Shown here in pieces: positions 28,817-37,111 of a stretch of DNA of 64,000 nt (positions are counted from its first letter, which is position 1; the number at the start of each line of letters is the position of its first letter). This DNA is from Dyella sp. RRB7. GTDB lineage: Bacteria > Pseudomonadota > Gammaproteobacteria > Xanthomonadales > Rhodanobacteraceae. The translations under genes were made by a program, and so were the position numbers. A model generated the notes under the pieces. That model ran no database searches, was not told the origin of the DNA, and saw only the letters and a program-made list of their open reading frames with translations. The stretch is taken from assembly GCF_022761115.1 (NCBI RefSeq), contig NZ_JAKWJS010000008.1:62001-126000 (forward strand), given 5' to 3'.

Positions 28817-29127
28817 GCAGGTTCCTCGCCAATGCCGCCGGCTACCTTACCGGAGCAGGGGGCTGCCCGTCCTGTGGCGGAAGCGCGGGTGGCCCCGGCC
28901 AGGCCGCCACGCCTTCTCCAGACGTGGTCCGCACTTTGCGCAGTACGCCTAAGGAAAGACTGGTCGCCCGGGCCTTGCGGCGAGTAGTATCGGCCCGCTG
29001 CATGGGGAACCGGGGCTGGACCGTTCGGACGGTGTCCGCGCTTGCGCGACGCCGCGTTGATGGCTACCCCGGCCATGCGTTTAGCCACGCTATGCCATCC
29101 AGATGATTGGGTTGAGGGGAACGCCAG
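28817..29127. promoter_or_regulatory. divergent intergenic region between proC and pilT
   Basis: 311 bases without a convincing gene. It must hold promoters for proC (minus) and pilT (plus), but I see no good -35/-10 pair. The yggS gene, which in Pseudomonas lies between pilT and proC, is not present; no YggS-like translation occurs in any frame here. GAGGGGAACG upstream of pilT is its ribosome site. Confidence 0.5.
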
Positions 29128-30165
29128 ATGGATATCGCCGAACTGCTTGCCTTCTCGGTGAAGAACAAGGCCTCGGACTTGCACTTGTCCGCCGGCCTGC
29201 CGCCGATGATTCGCGTGGACGGTGACGTTCGCCGCATCAACATCCCGGCGCTGGAGCACAAGCAGGTGCACTCGCTGATCTACGACATCATGTCGGACAA
29301 GCAGCGCCGCGACTACGAGGAATTCCTCGAGGTCGACTTCTCGTTCGAGATACCGGGCTTGGCGCGTTTCCGCGTCAACGCGTTCAACCAGAACCGCGGT
29401 TCGGGCGCGGTGTTCCGTACCATTCCCTCCGAAGTGCTCACGCTGGAGGATCTCGGCGCGCCGCCGATCTTCCGCGAGCTGATCGAGCAGCCGCAGGGCC
29501 TGATCCTGGTTACCGGGCCCACCGGTTCGGGCAAGTCGACCACGCTGGCGGCGATGGTCGACCACATCAACAAGAACGAATACGGCCACATCCTCACCAT
29601 CGAGGACCCGATCGAATTCGTGCACACCTCGCAGAAGTGCCTGGTGAACCAGCGCGAAGTGCATCGCGATACGCACGGCTTCAACGAGGCGCTGCGTTCG
29701 GCGCTGCGCGAAGACCCGGACTACGTGCTGGTGGGCGAGTTGCGCGACCTGGAAACCATCCGCCTGGCGCTCACCGCCGCGGAAACCGGACACCTGGTGT
29801 TCGGCACCCTGCATACCAGTTCGGCGGCCAAGACCATCGACCGCATCATCGACGTGTTCCCCGCCGGCGAAAAGCCGATGGTGCGCTCGATGTTGTCCGA
29901 GTCGCTGCGCGCGGTGATCTCGCAGTCGCTGCTGAAGAAGGTGGGCGGCGGCCGCATGGCGGCGCACGAGATCATGGTGGGCATTCCGGCCATCCGCAAC
30001 CTGATCCGCGAGGACAAGGTGGCGCAGATGTACTCGTCCATCCAGACCGGCCAGCAGTACGGCATGCAGACGCTCGACCAGAACCTGCAGGACCTGGTCA
30101 AGCGTGGCCTGGTGACCCGCCAGCAGGCGGCGAGCTATGCGCGCAACAAGGATATCTTCAAATAA
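29128..30165 (+). CDS. pilT: type IV pilus retraction ATPase PilT
   Basis: 345 residues. Starts MDIAELLAFSVKNKASDLHLSAG, the PilT N-terminal domain. Walker A is VTGPTGSGKST, the Asp box is LTIEDPIEF, Walker B is VLVGELRDLETI, and the His box is GHLVFGTLHTSSA. AIRNLIREDKV and the C-terminal helices complete it. It is a hexameric cytoplasmic motor that depolymerises pilin and powers twitching. It is followed after 60 bases by pilU. Confidence 0.98.
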   Translation: MDIAELLAFSVKNKASDLHLSAGLPPMIRVDGDVRRINIPALEHKQVHSLIYDIMSDKQRRDYEEFLEVDFSFEIPGLARFRVNAFNQNRGSGAVFRTIPSEVLTLEDLGAPPIFRELIEQPQGLILVTGPTGSGKSTTLAAMVDHINKNEYGHILTIEDPIEFVHTSQKCLVNQREVHRDTHGFNEALRSALREDPDYVLVGELRDLETIRLALTAAETGHLVFGTLHTSSAAKTIDRIIDVFPAGEKPMVRSMLSESLRAVISQSLLKKVGGGRMAAHEIMVGIPAIRNLIREDKVAQMYSSIQTGQQYGMQTLDQNLQDLVKRGLVTRQQAASYARNKDIFK

Positions 30166-30225
30166 GCCAGGGACATTTTCGAACAAGTCGTTTGTCGTTG
30201 GCGTTGAATCAAGAGGGTCCGTGCC

Positions 30226-31392
30226 ATGAGTGATTTCGATTTCACCTCGTTCCTGAAACTGATGGTGCACAAAAAGGCATCGGACCTGTTCATCACGGCG
30301 GGCGTGGCGCCCTCCATGAAGGTGCAGGGGCGCATCGTGCCGATCACGCAGAGCCCGCTGTCGGCGCAGCAGGCGCGCGACATGGTGCTCAACGTGATGA
30401 CGCCCTCGCAGCGCGAGGAGTTCGAAAAGACCCACGAGTGCCAGTTCGCCATCTCGGCGCAGGGCGTGGGCCGTTTCCGCGTGTCGTGCTTCTACCAGCG
30501 CAACTGCGTGGGCATGGTGCTGCGCCGGATCGAGTCGAAGATCCCCACCATCGAAGAGCTGAGCCTGCCGCCGGTGATCAAGCAGCTGGCGATGACCAAG
30601 CGCGGCATCATCATCTTCGTGGGCGGCACCGGCACCGGCAAGTCCACCTCGCTGGCCTCGATGATCGGCTACCGCAACGCCAATTCGACCGGCCACATCA
30701 TCACCATCGAAGACCCGATCGAATACGTGCACAAGCACGAGGGCTGCATCATCACGCAGCGCGAGCTGGGCATCGACACCGACAGCTGGGAAAACGCGCT
30801 GAAGAACACGCTGCGCCAGGCCCCCGACGTCATCATGATCGGCGAAGTGCGTACGCGCGAGACGATGGAACACGCCATCAACTTCTCCGAAACCGGCCAC
30901 CTGTGCCTGTGCACCCTGCATGCGAACAACGCCAACCAGGCGATGGACCGCATCCTGCACTTCTTCCCGGAAGACCGCCGCTCGCAGTTGTTCATGGACT
31001 TGTCGCTGAACCTCAAGGGCGTGGTGGCGCAACAGCTGATTCCCACGCCGGACGGCAAGGCGCGTCGCGTGGCGGTGGAAGTGCTGCTGGGTACGCCGTT
31101 GGTGCAGGACTACATCCGCCAGGGCGAGATCCACAAGCTCAAGGAAGTGATGAAGGAATCCACCAACCTGGGCATGAAGACCTTCGACCAGAGCCTGGTG
31201 GAGCTCTATCACGCGGGCGAGATCTCCTACGAGGACGCCCTGCGCCACGCCGACAGCTCCAACGAAGTGCGCCTGCGCATCAAGCTTGCCCAGGGTGGCG
31301 ACGCCCACACGCTGTCGCAGGGCCTGGATGGCGTGGAGCTGGAGGAAACGCGCGATACGCAGAACTTCGGCGGCGGGCTGTTGCGACGCTGA
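30226..31392 (+). CDS. pilU: type IV pilus retraction ATPase PilU
   Basis: 388 residues, longer than PilT at the C-terminus as expected for PilU. Walker A is VGGTGTGKSTS, the Asp box is ITIEDPIEYVHKHEGC, Walker B is VIMIGEVRTRETM, and the His box is GHLCLCTLHANNANQAM. It works as an accessory to PilT for high-load retraction. Ribosome site AAGAGGG. A short terminator hairpin follows the stop. Confidence 0.97.
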   Translation: MSDFDFTSFLKLMVHKKASDLFITAGVAPSMKVQGRIVPITQSPLSAQQARDMVLNVMTPSQREEFEKTHECQFAISAQGVGRFRVSCFYQRNCVGMVLRRIESKIPTIEELSLPPVIKQLAMTKRGIIIFVGGTGTGKSTSLASMIGYRNANSTGHIITIEDPIEYVHKHEGCIITQRELGIDTDSWENALKNTLRQAPDVIMIGEVRTRETMEHAINFSETGHLCLCTLHANNANQAMDRILHFFPEDRRSQLFMDLSLNLKGVVAQQLIPTPDGKARRVAVEVLLGTPLVQDYIRQGEIHKLKEVMKESTNLGMKTFDQSLVELYHAGEISYEDALRHADSSNEVRLRIKLAQGGDAHTLSQGLDGVELEETRDTQNFGGGLLRR

Positions 31393-31416
31393 TCGCACGG
31401 CCTCGTTGAGCGAAAG

Positions 31417-31439
31417 GAAGGAGCCCCATGGGCTCCTTC
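31417..31439 (+). terminator. terminator of pilT-pilU
   Basis: GAAGGAGCCC / GGGCTCCTTC, a near-perfect stem with a CAT loop, is followed by TTCTTCG. It lies 24 bases after the pilU stop. Its T-rich tail is modest. Confidence 0.65.
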
Positions 31440-31476
31440 TTCGTTTCGGCGGCCGCCCTGTACGGCGCGCGGGCGA

Positions 31477-31842
31477 TTACCGGGCGGTATCGCTGACGCT
31501 CAGGCCGCTGGTATCGACGCTCTTGACGCCCTTCACGTTCCTGGCGACCTGGGCGACCTTGGCTTTCTCCGTCGCGCTGGTGGCGGTGCCGGTGATGCTC
31601 ACCACGCCATCCGTGGTCGATACGGAGATGTCGGTGCTCTTGATGCCCTTGGTGGTGGCCAGCTCGGACTTCACCTTGGTGGTGATCCACGCATCGGCGG
31701 TCTTGTCGGGCACCGTCTGGTTGTCCGACTGTTTCTGCATGGCGGCATCCTGTGCGGCCACCTGCGCGAACGGCACGGCCGAGAAGGCGGCCACGAGGCC
31801 GGCGGCGATCAGCGTCTTGCGGAACAGGTGATGGGTGCGCAT
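31477..31842 (-). CDS. periplasmic BON-domain protein
   Basis: 121 residues from the ATG at 31842. Signal peptide RKTLIAAGLVAAFSAVPFAQVAA. A single BON domain follows (about 48-115): ADAWITTKVKSELATTKGIKSTDISVSTTDGVVSITGTATSATEKAKVAQVARNVKGVKSV. This resembles half of OsmY. BON proteins bind phospholipid and support envelope integrity under osmotic stress. The 392-base upstream gap provides room for a regulated promoter. Confidence 0.9.
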   Translation of the reverse strand: MRTHHLFRKTLIAAGLVAAFSAVPFAQVAAQDAAMQKQSDNQTVPDKTADAWITTKVKSELATTKGIKSTDISVSTTDGVVSITGTATSATEKAKVAQVARNVKGVKSVDTSGLSVSDTAR

Positions 31843-32234
31843 GGGGAATCTCCTCATAGTGGGGAAGCGCTGTCCTTGAGACAGACGGCTGCCGCGTCGG
31901 GCGGCGGCCGTGGCAATCATCCAAACAGCCCTGATGTGAATCGCCGATGGCTGGCACCCCAACTCGTTCAGTGCGCGATTACGGATGCGAAGGGCCGGTG
32001 TATGTGGTGTTGGCATGGCGTTCGCAGAATCTGGCGTGGCTTATGTGATGCCAAACACGTTCTCGACGCCGGGTGACCGTTGTAACTGACGCGGGCATGA
32101 CGTTCGCAAGCTCATGCGCTGGGCGCGTGCTTGAGCCGTGTGGGCGCTACGTGGGACGTCTTGTGCAATGCACTTTCATCCGGCACATTTCATGGCGACA
32201 ACATCATGTTTCAGGCTTGATTTCGGGGGGGATC
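31843..32234. promoter_or_regulatory. divergent intergenic region between the BON and ACT-V4R genes
   Basis: 392 bases with no convincing gene; a possible upstream extension of the V4R gene at 32073 has untypical sequence. It carries a sigma-54 promoter candidate at 32010-32026 reading toward the V4R gene. The rest shows nothing I can assign. Confidence 0.5.
32010..32026 (+). promoter_or_regulatory. candidate sigma-54 promoter (-24/-12)
   Basis: TTGGCATGGCGTTCGCA matches the consensus TTGGCACGnnnnTTGCA. It has the invariant GG (32012-32013) and GC (32024-32025) separated by exactly 10 bases, with a single mismatch in the -12 block. A transcript would begin near 32038, about 195 bases before the V4R start. 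Sequence match only. Confidence 0.45.
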
Positions 32235-33008
32235 ATGGCCGAGTTGGAAGTTCGGGTGATATCCGAACGTCGTGAGGGATTGCTGGTTGAACTGGGGCGT
32301 GTCGTCAGCGAGCACGACCATGTGCTGGTACGCCAGCGACTGGCGCCGGATACGCAAGGCGCAAGCCTGACCCTGGTATTGCGCGGACCCGACGAGCGGC
32401 GCGCCGCGCTGGAACGCGCGCTGGGCACGCATCCCAGGGTGGTTCGCCTGGAGCTGGCGCCGCGCGAGGCGGCCATGCCTCCGGACGAAGTGGTGCCGGT
32501 CGCAGCCGAGCTGCCGCAGGCAGTGTCGGCGCCGCCGAAGACGCTGGGCTATGGCGCGGCTTCGGCGGCGGATGTGGTGCAGGTCGAGCATATGCTGCCC
32601 AGCCTTGCCAAGGACTATCCGCGGATATTTCCGTGGTTGATCAACCTGGAATACGCGGTGGCGGCCGAGGCGCGCGAGGCGTCGCTGCATCTGGCCGGGC
32701 GGCGTGCCGGCGCCTGGGTGTTCCGTCGTGACTTTCTCTTTGGCGCGCGGCTCGCGCTGGGCGACGCGCTCAGGCGCATCGCGCTGCCGGCCTTGCGCGA
32801 ACTGGTTTTAGTGGAGCTGCACGGCCACCAATTGCACGTGCGCGGGTGCCCGCTGTGCCAGCCGGGCGGCCTGTCGGGCGGCAGGTTCTTCTGCGGTTTC
32901 GTCGAAGGCCTGCTGGCCGACGCACTGGCCGGCGGCGTGCCGCGTGCCAGCGAAGTCAGCTGCCACTGCCACGGCGAGCCGGAGTGCGTCTTCAAGGTGG
33001 GGTCATGA
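32235..33008 (+). CDS. ACT-like plus V4R (4-vinyl reductase) domain protein
   Basis: 257 residues from the ATG at 32235, which has a G-rich ribosome site (GGGGGGATC). Residues 1-80 form an ACT-like regulatory fold (ELEVRVISERREGLLVELGRVVSEHD). Residues 110-257 form a V4R domain with the typical Cys/His-rich end: CPLCQPGGLSGGRFFCGF, then EVSCHCHGEPECVFKV. V4R domains bind small ligands or metals and occur in phenol-sensing sigma-54 activators (XylR/DmpR) and in BchJ. This protein has no AAA+ or output domain, so it may be a stand-alone sensor or scaffold. It is followed by the MHYT protein after 53 bases. Confidence 0.8.
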   Translation: MAELEVRVISERREGLLVELGRVVSEHDHVLVRQRLAPDTQGASLTLVLRGPDERRAALERALGTHPRVVRLELAPREAAMPPDEVVPVAAELPQAVSAPPKTLGYGAASAADVVQVEHMLPSLAKDYPRIFPWLINLEYAVAAEAREASLHLAGRRAGAWVFRRDFLFGARLALGDALRRIALPALRELVLVELHGHQLHVRGCPLCQPGGLSGGRFFCGFVEGLLADALAGGVPRASEVSCHCHGEPECVFKVGS

Positions 33009-33061
33009 GCTGATGGGCGGCCAACGCTGACGCCATGGAATCGCGGGGCAAGGGGAGTTTC

Positions 33062-33805
33062 ATGCAGGACATGCATCAGCATTACAACTATCTGTGGGTG
33101 GCGCTGTCGTACGTGGTCGCGGTGCTTGGCTCCTACACGGCACTGCAGTTTGCCCTCGGCATTCGCTTGGCGCGCACACCGCGCCGGCGTTGGATCGCGG
33201 TCGCTGGCGCCGGTGCGGCGATGGGTGGCGGGGCGATCTGGGCGATGCATTTCATCGCCATGCTCGCTTGCAGCATCGGGGCGCAGGCCACTTACGACGT
33301 GATGCTGACCGGCATCTCGGCGTTGCTCGCCATCGTGGTGTGTTCGCTCGCCCTGGCCATGGTTGGTGACGGCGCGTTTCGCTGGTCCCATGGGCTGGGG
33401 GCGGGCACGTTGATGGGGCTGGGCATCGCCGGCACGCATTACCTGGGCATGTCCGCGATGCTGATGTCGGCCCGGGTCAGCTACGACATTCGCATCGTCG
33501 CGTTGTCGGTCGTCACGGCCGTGCTCGCCTCGACGGTGGCGCTGTGGCTTGCGTTCAATCTGCGCGGCCGCTTGCAGGTGCTCGGCAGCGCCCTGGTGCT
33601 GGGGGCAGCCGTGTGTGGCATGCATTACATCGGCATGGGAGCGGCGACGTTCACCGAGCGCGGCACCTTGCCGGCGGGTTTCGATCAAGGCGTTGGCGGC
33701 GATCACCTGGGCAGGGTGATCTTTGCCATCGTGGTGGCATTGCTGGTGCTCGCGCTGGGGCTGAGCATCGTGCGCCAGTATCGACGCGCCGTGTTGTCCA
33801 TCTAG
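33062..33805 (+). CDS. MHYT-domain integral membrane sensor without an output domain
   Basis: 247 residues from the ATG at 33062, preceded by AGGGGAG. Seven hydrophobic helices. Three MHYT motifs are present as MHFIAM, THYLGM and MHYIGM, the pattern proposed to bind copper or another metal and sense O2, CO or NO. Most MHYT proteins continue into GGDEF/EAL or kinase domains, but this one ends after the last helix (RQYRRAVLSI), so it must act through a partner or as a channel or chaperone. The V4R gene upstream is the obvious candidate partner. Confidence 0.85.
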   Translation: MQDMHQHYNYLWVALSYVVAVLGSYTALQFALGIRLARTPRRRWIAVAGAGAAMGGGAIWAMHFIAMLACSIGAQATYDVMLTGISALLAIVVCSLALAMVGDGAFRWSHGLGAGTLMGLGIAGTHYLGMSAMLMSARVSYDIRIVALSVVTAVLASTVALWLAFNLRGRLQVLGSALVLGAAVCGMHYIGMGAATFTERGTLPAGFDQGVGGDHLGRVIFAIVVALLVLALGLSIVRQYRRAVLSI

Positions 33806-33811
33806 TTAGTG

Positions 33812-33840
33812 AAAAAAAACGGGGCGCCAGTGGCGCCCCG
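33812..33840 (-). terminator. intrinsic terminator of the lipoprotein gene
   Basis: On the minus strand, CGGGGCGCCA and TGGCGCCCCG pair around a single C and are followed by eight T residues. It ends the lipoprotein gene at 33869. It also lies just after the MHYT stop, so it could slow the opposite transcript. Confidence 0.85.
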
Positions 33841-33868
33841 TCGGGTCATGCGTTGCTGCGTCGCCGAC

Positions 33869-35638
33869 TTACTTCAGCTCGGTCTGGCTGGTAAACACCA
33901 GGCCGTTACTGTCCATATGCACTTCGCCGCCTACCGACTTGATGCGCGCGGCCTGCGCCTGCATCGACTCGAACTGCGCCTTCGAGCGCTCGGCCGCGGC
34001 CTTGGCCGTAGCCTGCGCCTCCGCGTCGTCGGACTCGGCGTCGGCGGCGGCGGTGAGCTGGGCGATGTGGTCGGCCCTCTGCTCCATCGCCTTTACCCAG
34101 GCCTGGTACATCTCGCCGCTGAGGTGCATGCGGCCAAAGTGGCCGGCGTCGCCGGTCGGGGCGTTGAGCAAGTCACCGAGCTTGGTCTCCTCGCCTTGGC
34201 CAATGGCCAGGGCGAGCGCCTTGGGGCCCATCGCCACCCAGATCGGCGTACCCAGCGGTGCGCTGACTGCGGGCGGCAGCGCCACTGGCTTGCCATCAGT
34301 GGTGAGCTTGAGCTGGGACAGGCCGGAAGCCGCCATCTGCGCCATGGCCACCAGGCCGGCAGGGTTGGAGGTGCCGATCAGCACGCGACCGCTGAACTTG
34401 GGCAGGCCGTCATTGCTGCCGGCGTCGAAGCTGTCCAGCGCCACGCGCAGGCCCAGCAGGTCGCCCACCGGCGGCACTGCGGCCTGCTGCGACAGCGTGC
34501 CGATCTTGGCAAAGCCCTCGTTGAGGTCGGTCAGCGCGGGGCAGGTGAACGGCTTGGCGGCCACGGCGTCGGCCTGTGCGCTCCAGAACGCGCGCAACTG
34601 GGCCACCGGCAAGGCCAGGCTGACATCAAACGGCGCGTCGCCGGCGGCGCCCAGGCCAGGCAACGCCACCTTGAGGTCGGCGAAGGCCTTGGTGATGTCA
34701 TCGGCCAGCGCCACGTCCCAGCGCAGGTCCTGGTGCTTCTCGTCGAGCTTGGTGTAGCCGAAGCTGATCGAGGGCACGCGAGCGGCCACGCGGGTGGCTT
34801 CGCCCTCGCAGCTGGGCGCCACCCGCAGCTGGTTGGCCACCGGTTCGCCGGTCCTGGCCGCTTCGGCCTCGGCACGGGCCTTGCGCAGGGCGTTGAACAT
34901 CGGCTCCTTGCCACTGGCCGCCAGCGGCAGCAGGCGGGCCAGGTCGACCTGGCCAATGGCCCAGGGCTGGTAGTGCTTGGCCTTCGCCAGCTGGTCGAGG
35001 CGGCCGTCGTCCTGCAGGTTCTTGGCGGGACGATCCAGGCCGAACGCCAGGCGCAGGGTGGCCTCGGACGCGTCGATGGGCAGCAGCGCGGCGACGGCCT
35101 GCTTGCCGGCCACGGCAATCACCACCTGCATGCCGGCCTCGGTCGAGGCGTGCTTGCGATAGCTCAGGCCGCCGACCGTGGCGGTTTCGAACGGCTTGCC
35201 GTAAGCGGTTTCGAGCCGGGCGATAAAGGCGTCGAAAGCCTTGGGATCGGTCAGCTCGAAGCGTCCGACCGGCGACAGGCCAAGGCCGTAGAACGCGGAG
35301 CGACCCTTGATGTTGAGGCCGGCATTCTGCGCGAACGCCTCGATGGTCTTGCCGTCCAGCTCGGCGATCACCGCCTTGAGCAGGCGCGAGGCGTCCGGGT
35401 CCTTCTCGGCCATGTCGTCGGCGGCGGAGCGCAGCTGGGTCAGCTGGGCAGGCAACTGCGCATCGGCCTGGGTGAGCAAGGCCTTGCGCGTGTCATCGTC
35501 GAGCACGTCGAGGTTGGCCACCACGTACGGCGTATCCGCCGGTACGAAGGCCAGCGGGGCATCCTTGTCTTTGTGGTGGCATGCAGCCAGCAGCAAGCCG
35601 GCGAGGCCCAGCGCAGCAATGCGCGTCGTCGATCGCAT
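33869..35638 (-). CDS. large lipoprotein of unknown function
   Basis: 589 residues. Lipoprotein signal peptide with lipobox LLAAC (Cys20; MRSTTRIAALGLAGLLLAAC), then the HHKDKD spacer. The mature part begins FVPADTPYVVANLDVLDD and is a long alpha/beta protein with repeated hydrophobic segments (FYGLGLSPVGRFELTDPKAF; VVIAVAGKQAVAALLP). A C-terminal coiled coil (about 510-560, Ala/Glu/Gln-rich) ends it. The opening segment is reminiscent of DUF3352-type proteins, but I cannot confirm this. It is expected on the outer or inner membrane, facing the periplasm. It is downstream of pyrB with its own spacing, and there is no functional clue from context. Confidence 0.75.
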   Translation of the reverse strand: MRSTTRIAALGLAGLLLAACHHKDKDAPLAFVPADTPYVVANLDVLDDDTRKALLTQADAQLPAQLTQLRSAADDMAEKDPDASRLLKAVIAELDGKTIEAFAQNAGLNIKGRSAFYGLGLSPVGRFELTDPKAFDAFIARLETAYGKPFETATVGGLSYRKHASTEAGMQVVIAVAGKQAVAALLPIDASEATLRLAFGLDRPAKNLQDDGRLDQLAKAKHYQPWAIGQVDLARLLPLAASGKEPMFNALRKARAEAEAARTGEPVANQLRVAPSCEGEATRVAARVPSISFGYTKLDEKHQDLRWDVALADDITKAFADLKVALPGLGAAGDAPFDVSLALPVAQLRAFWSAQADAVAAKPFTCPALTDLNEGFAKIGTLSQQAAVPPVGDLLGLRVALDSFDAGSNDGLPKFSGRVLIGTSNPAGLVAMAQMAASGLSQLKLTTDGKPVALPPAVSAPLGTPIWVAMGPKALALAIGQGEETKLGDLLNAPTGDAGHFGRMHLSGEMYQAWVKAMEQRADHIAQLTAAADAESDDAEAQATAKAAAERSKAQFESMQAQAARIKSVGGEVHMDSNGLVFTSQTELK

Positions 35639-35727
35639 GTCTATTCCCTTGAATGAAGTGTGGTGTCGCGCTGCGCATTATGCCCGTATTCGCGGGATGC
35701 CGCGGCGCACCACGTAGGCCATAAGGC

Positions 35728-36654
35728 TTAGCGGCCCAGCACCTCGGCCAGCACGGCCATGCGCACGAACACGCCGTTGCCGACCTGTTCGAGGATGCGC
35801 GACTGCGGGCCGTCGGCCACTTCCGAGGCGATCTCGATGCCACGGTTGAGCGGGCCGGGGTGCATGACCAGGGCGCCCTTGGCGGCGCGCTCCAGGCGGC
35901 GGTTGTCCAGGCCGTAGCGGGCGAAGTAGGCCGCTTCGTCGGGCAGGTCGGTGGCGGCCATGCGCTCCTTCTGCAGGCGCAGCATGATGATCACGTCGGC
36001 GCCTTGGATGGCGGCGTCGAAATCGTCCGTCAGCACGCAGTGGGGGAATTCCGTCGCGTCGGGCATCAGGGCCTTCGGCGAGCACAGGCGGATTTCCTTC
36101 ACGCCCAGGGCGGTGAGCGCGTGCACGTCCGAGCGCGCCACGCGCGAATGCTTCACGTCGCCACAGATGGTCACGGTGAGCTGGCTGAAATCCGGGCGGT
36201 GCTGGCGGATGGTCAGCACATCCAGCAGGCCCTGGGTGGGGTGGGCGCGGTTGCCATCGCCAGCGTTGATGACTGACACGCCGCTCATTGCGTGGCGTAC
36301 GAGTTCTTCAGGCGTGCCGGACACCTTGTGGCGCACCACGATGGCGTCCAGGTGCATGGCCTCCAGCGTGTGCAGGGTGTCGAACAGCGCCTCGCCCTTG
36401 CTGGTGGAGGAGAAGCCGATGTCGAAATTGATCACGTCGGCGCCGAGCCGGCGTGCGGCCAGCTCGAACGAGGTGCGGGTGCGCGTCGACGGCTCGAAGA
36501 ACAGGTTCAGGATCGTGCGGCCGTTCAGCAGGTCGAGCTTGCGGGTGCCATGGGCGCAGCCCTCGCGCATGGTCTCCGCGCGATCGAGCAGGCGCTCGAT
36601 GCTGGCGCGGGGCAGGTTTTCCAGCGTGGTGAGATGGCGCAGGCGTGGGCTCAT
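35728..36654 (-). CDS. pyrB: aspartate carbamoyltransferase catalytic chain
   Basis: 308 residues from the ATG at 36654. Carbamoyl-phosphate site FFEPSTRTRTSFELAARRLGADVINF, then HPTQGLLD and MHPGPLNRG, all intact. It makes carbamoyl aspartate in pyrimidine synthesis. Neither pyrR nor a pyrC'-like gene lies beside it, unlike the P. aeruginosa pyrR-pyrB-pyrC' operon. Its length fits the shorter catalytic chain without the N-terminal extension. It is 25 bases downstream of the ruvX stop. Confidence 0.96.
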   Translation of the reverse strand: MSPRLRHLTTLENLPRASIERLLDRAETMREGCAHGTRKLDLLNGRTILNLFFEPSTRTRTSFELAARRLGADVINFDIGFSSTSKGEALFDTLHTLEAMHLDAIVVRHKVSGTPEELVRHAMSGVSVINAGDGNRAHPTQGLLDVLTIRQHRPDFSQLTVTICGDVKHSRVARSDVHALTALGVKEIRLCSPKALMPDATEFPHCVLTDDFDAAIQGADVIIMLRLQKERMAATDLPDEAAYFARYGLDNRRLERAAKGALVMHPGPLNRGIEIASEVADGPQSRILEQVGNGVFVRMAVLAEVLGR

Positions 36655-36679
36655 GGCAGGCGGATCGTCCGGGTAGGGG

Positions 36680-37111
36680 TCAGTGGCCAGTGGGGGCGGA
36701 GGCGAGCCAGCGCTCAAGGATCACGGCGGCGGCTTCGGCGTCGATGGTGGCGGCATCGCGGCGTTTCTTCAGTCCGGTGGCGCGGGCGTTGGCGAAGCGC
36801 TGGGCGGCTTCCTGCGAGCTGTGGCGTTCGTCGGTGAGGTCCACCGGCAGGCCGTAGCGCTGGCCCAGTTTCTCGGCGAAGCGGCGGGCACCGCGGCTGG
36901 CGGGCTGTTCCTGGCCATCGAGGGTCAGCGGCAGGCCGACCACCAGGGTGTCCGGCTGCCATTCCTGGCGCAAGGCATCGAGCCTGGTCCAATCGGGATC
37001 GCCATCGCGCACCGGGATGGCGGCCAGTCCGCGCGCGCTCGCGGTGAAGCGGTTGCCGACGGCGACGCCGAGCAGGCGGCTGCCGAAGTCGAAGCCAAAC
37101 ACACAGCTCAT
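36680..37111 (-). CDS. ruvX: RuvX/YqgF Holliday-junction resolvase-like nuclease
   Basis: 143 residues. RNase H-like fold with first strand FGFDFGSRLLGVAVGN (catalytic Asp), then LVVGLPLTLDGQE, and the C-terminal VDLTDERHSSQEAAQRF and DAEAAAVILERWL. It is involved in 16S rRNA 5' processing and possibly in Holliday junction resolution. The start overlaps the yqgE stop (ATGA), the conserved yqgE-ruvX pairing. Confidence 0.95.
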   Translation of the reverse strand: MSCVFGFDFGSRLLGVAVGNRFTASARGLAAIPVRDGDPDWTRLDALRQEWQPDTLVVGLPLTLDGQEQPASRGARRFAEKLGQRYGLPVDLTDERHSSQEAAQRFANARATGLKKRRDAATIDAEAAAVILERWLASAPTGH

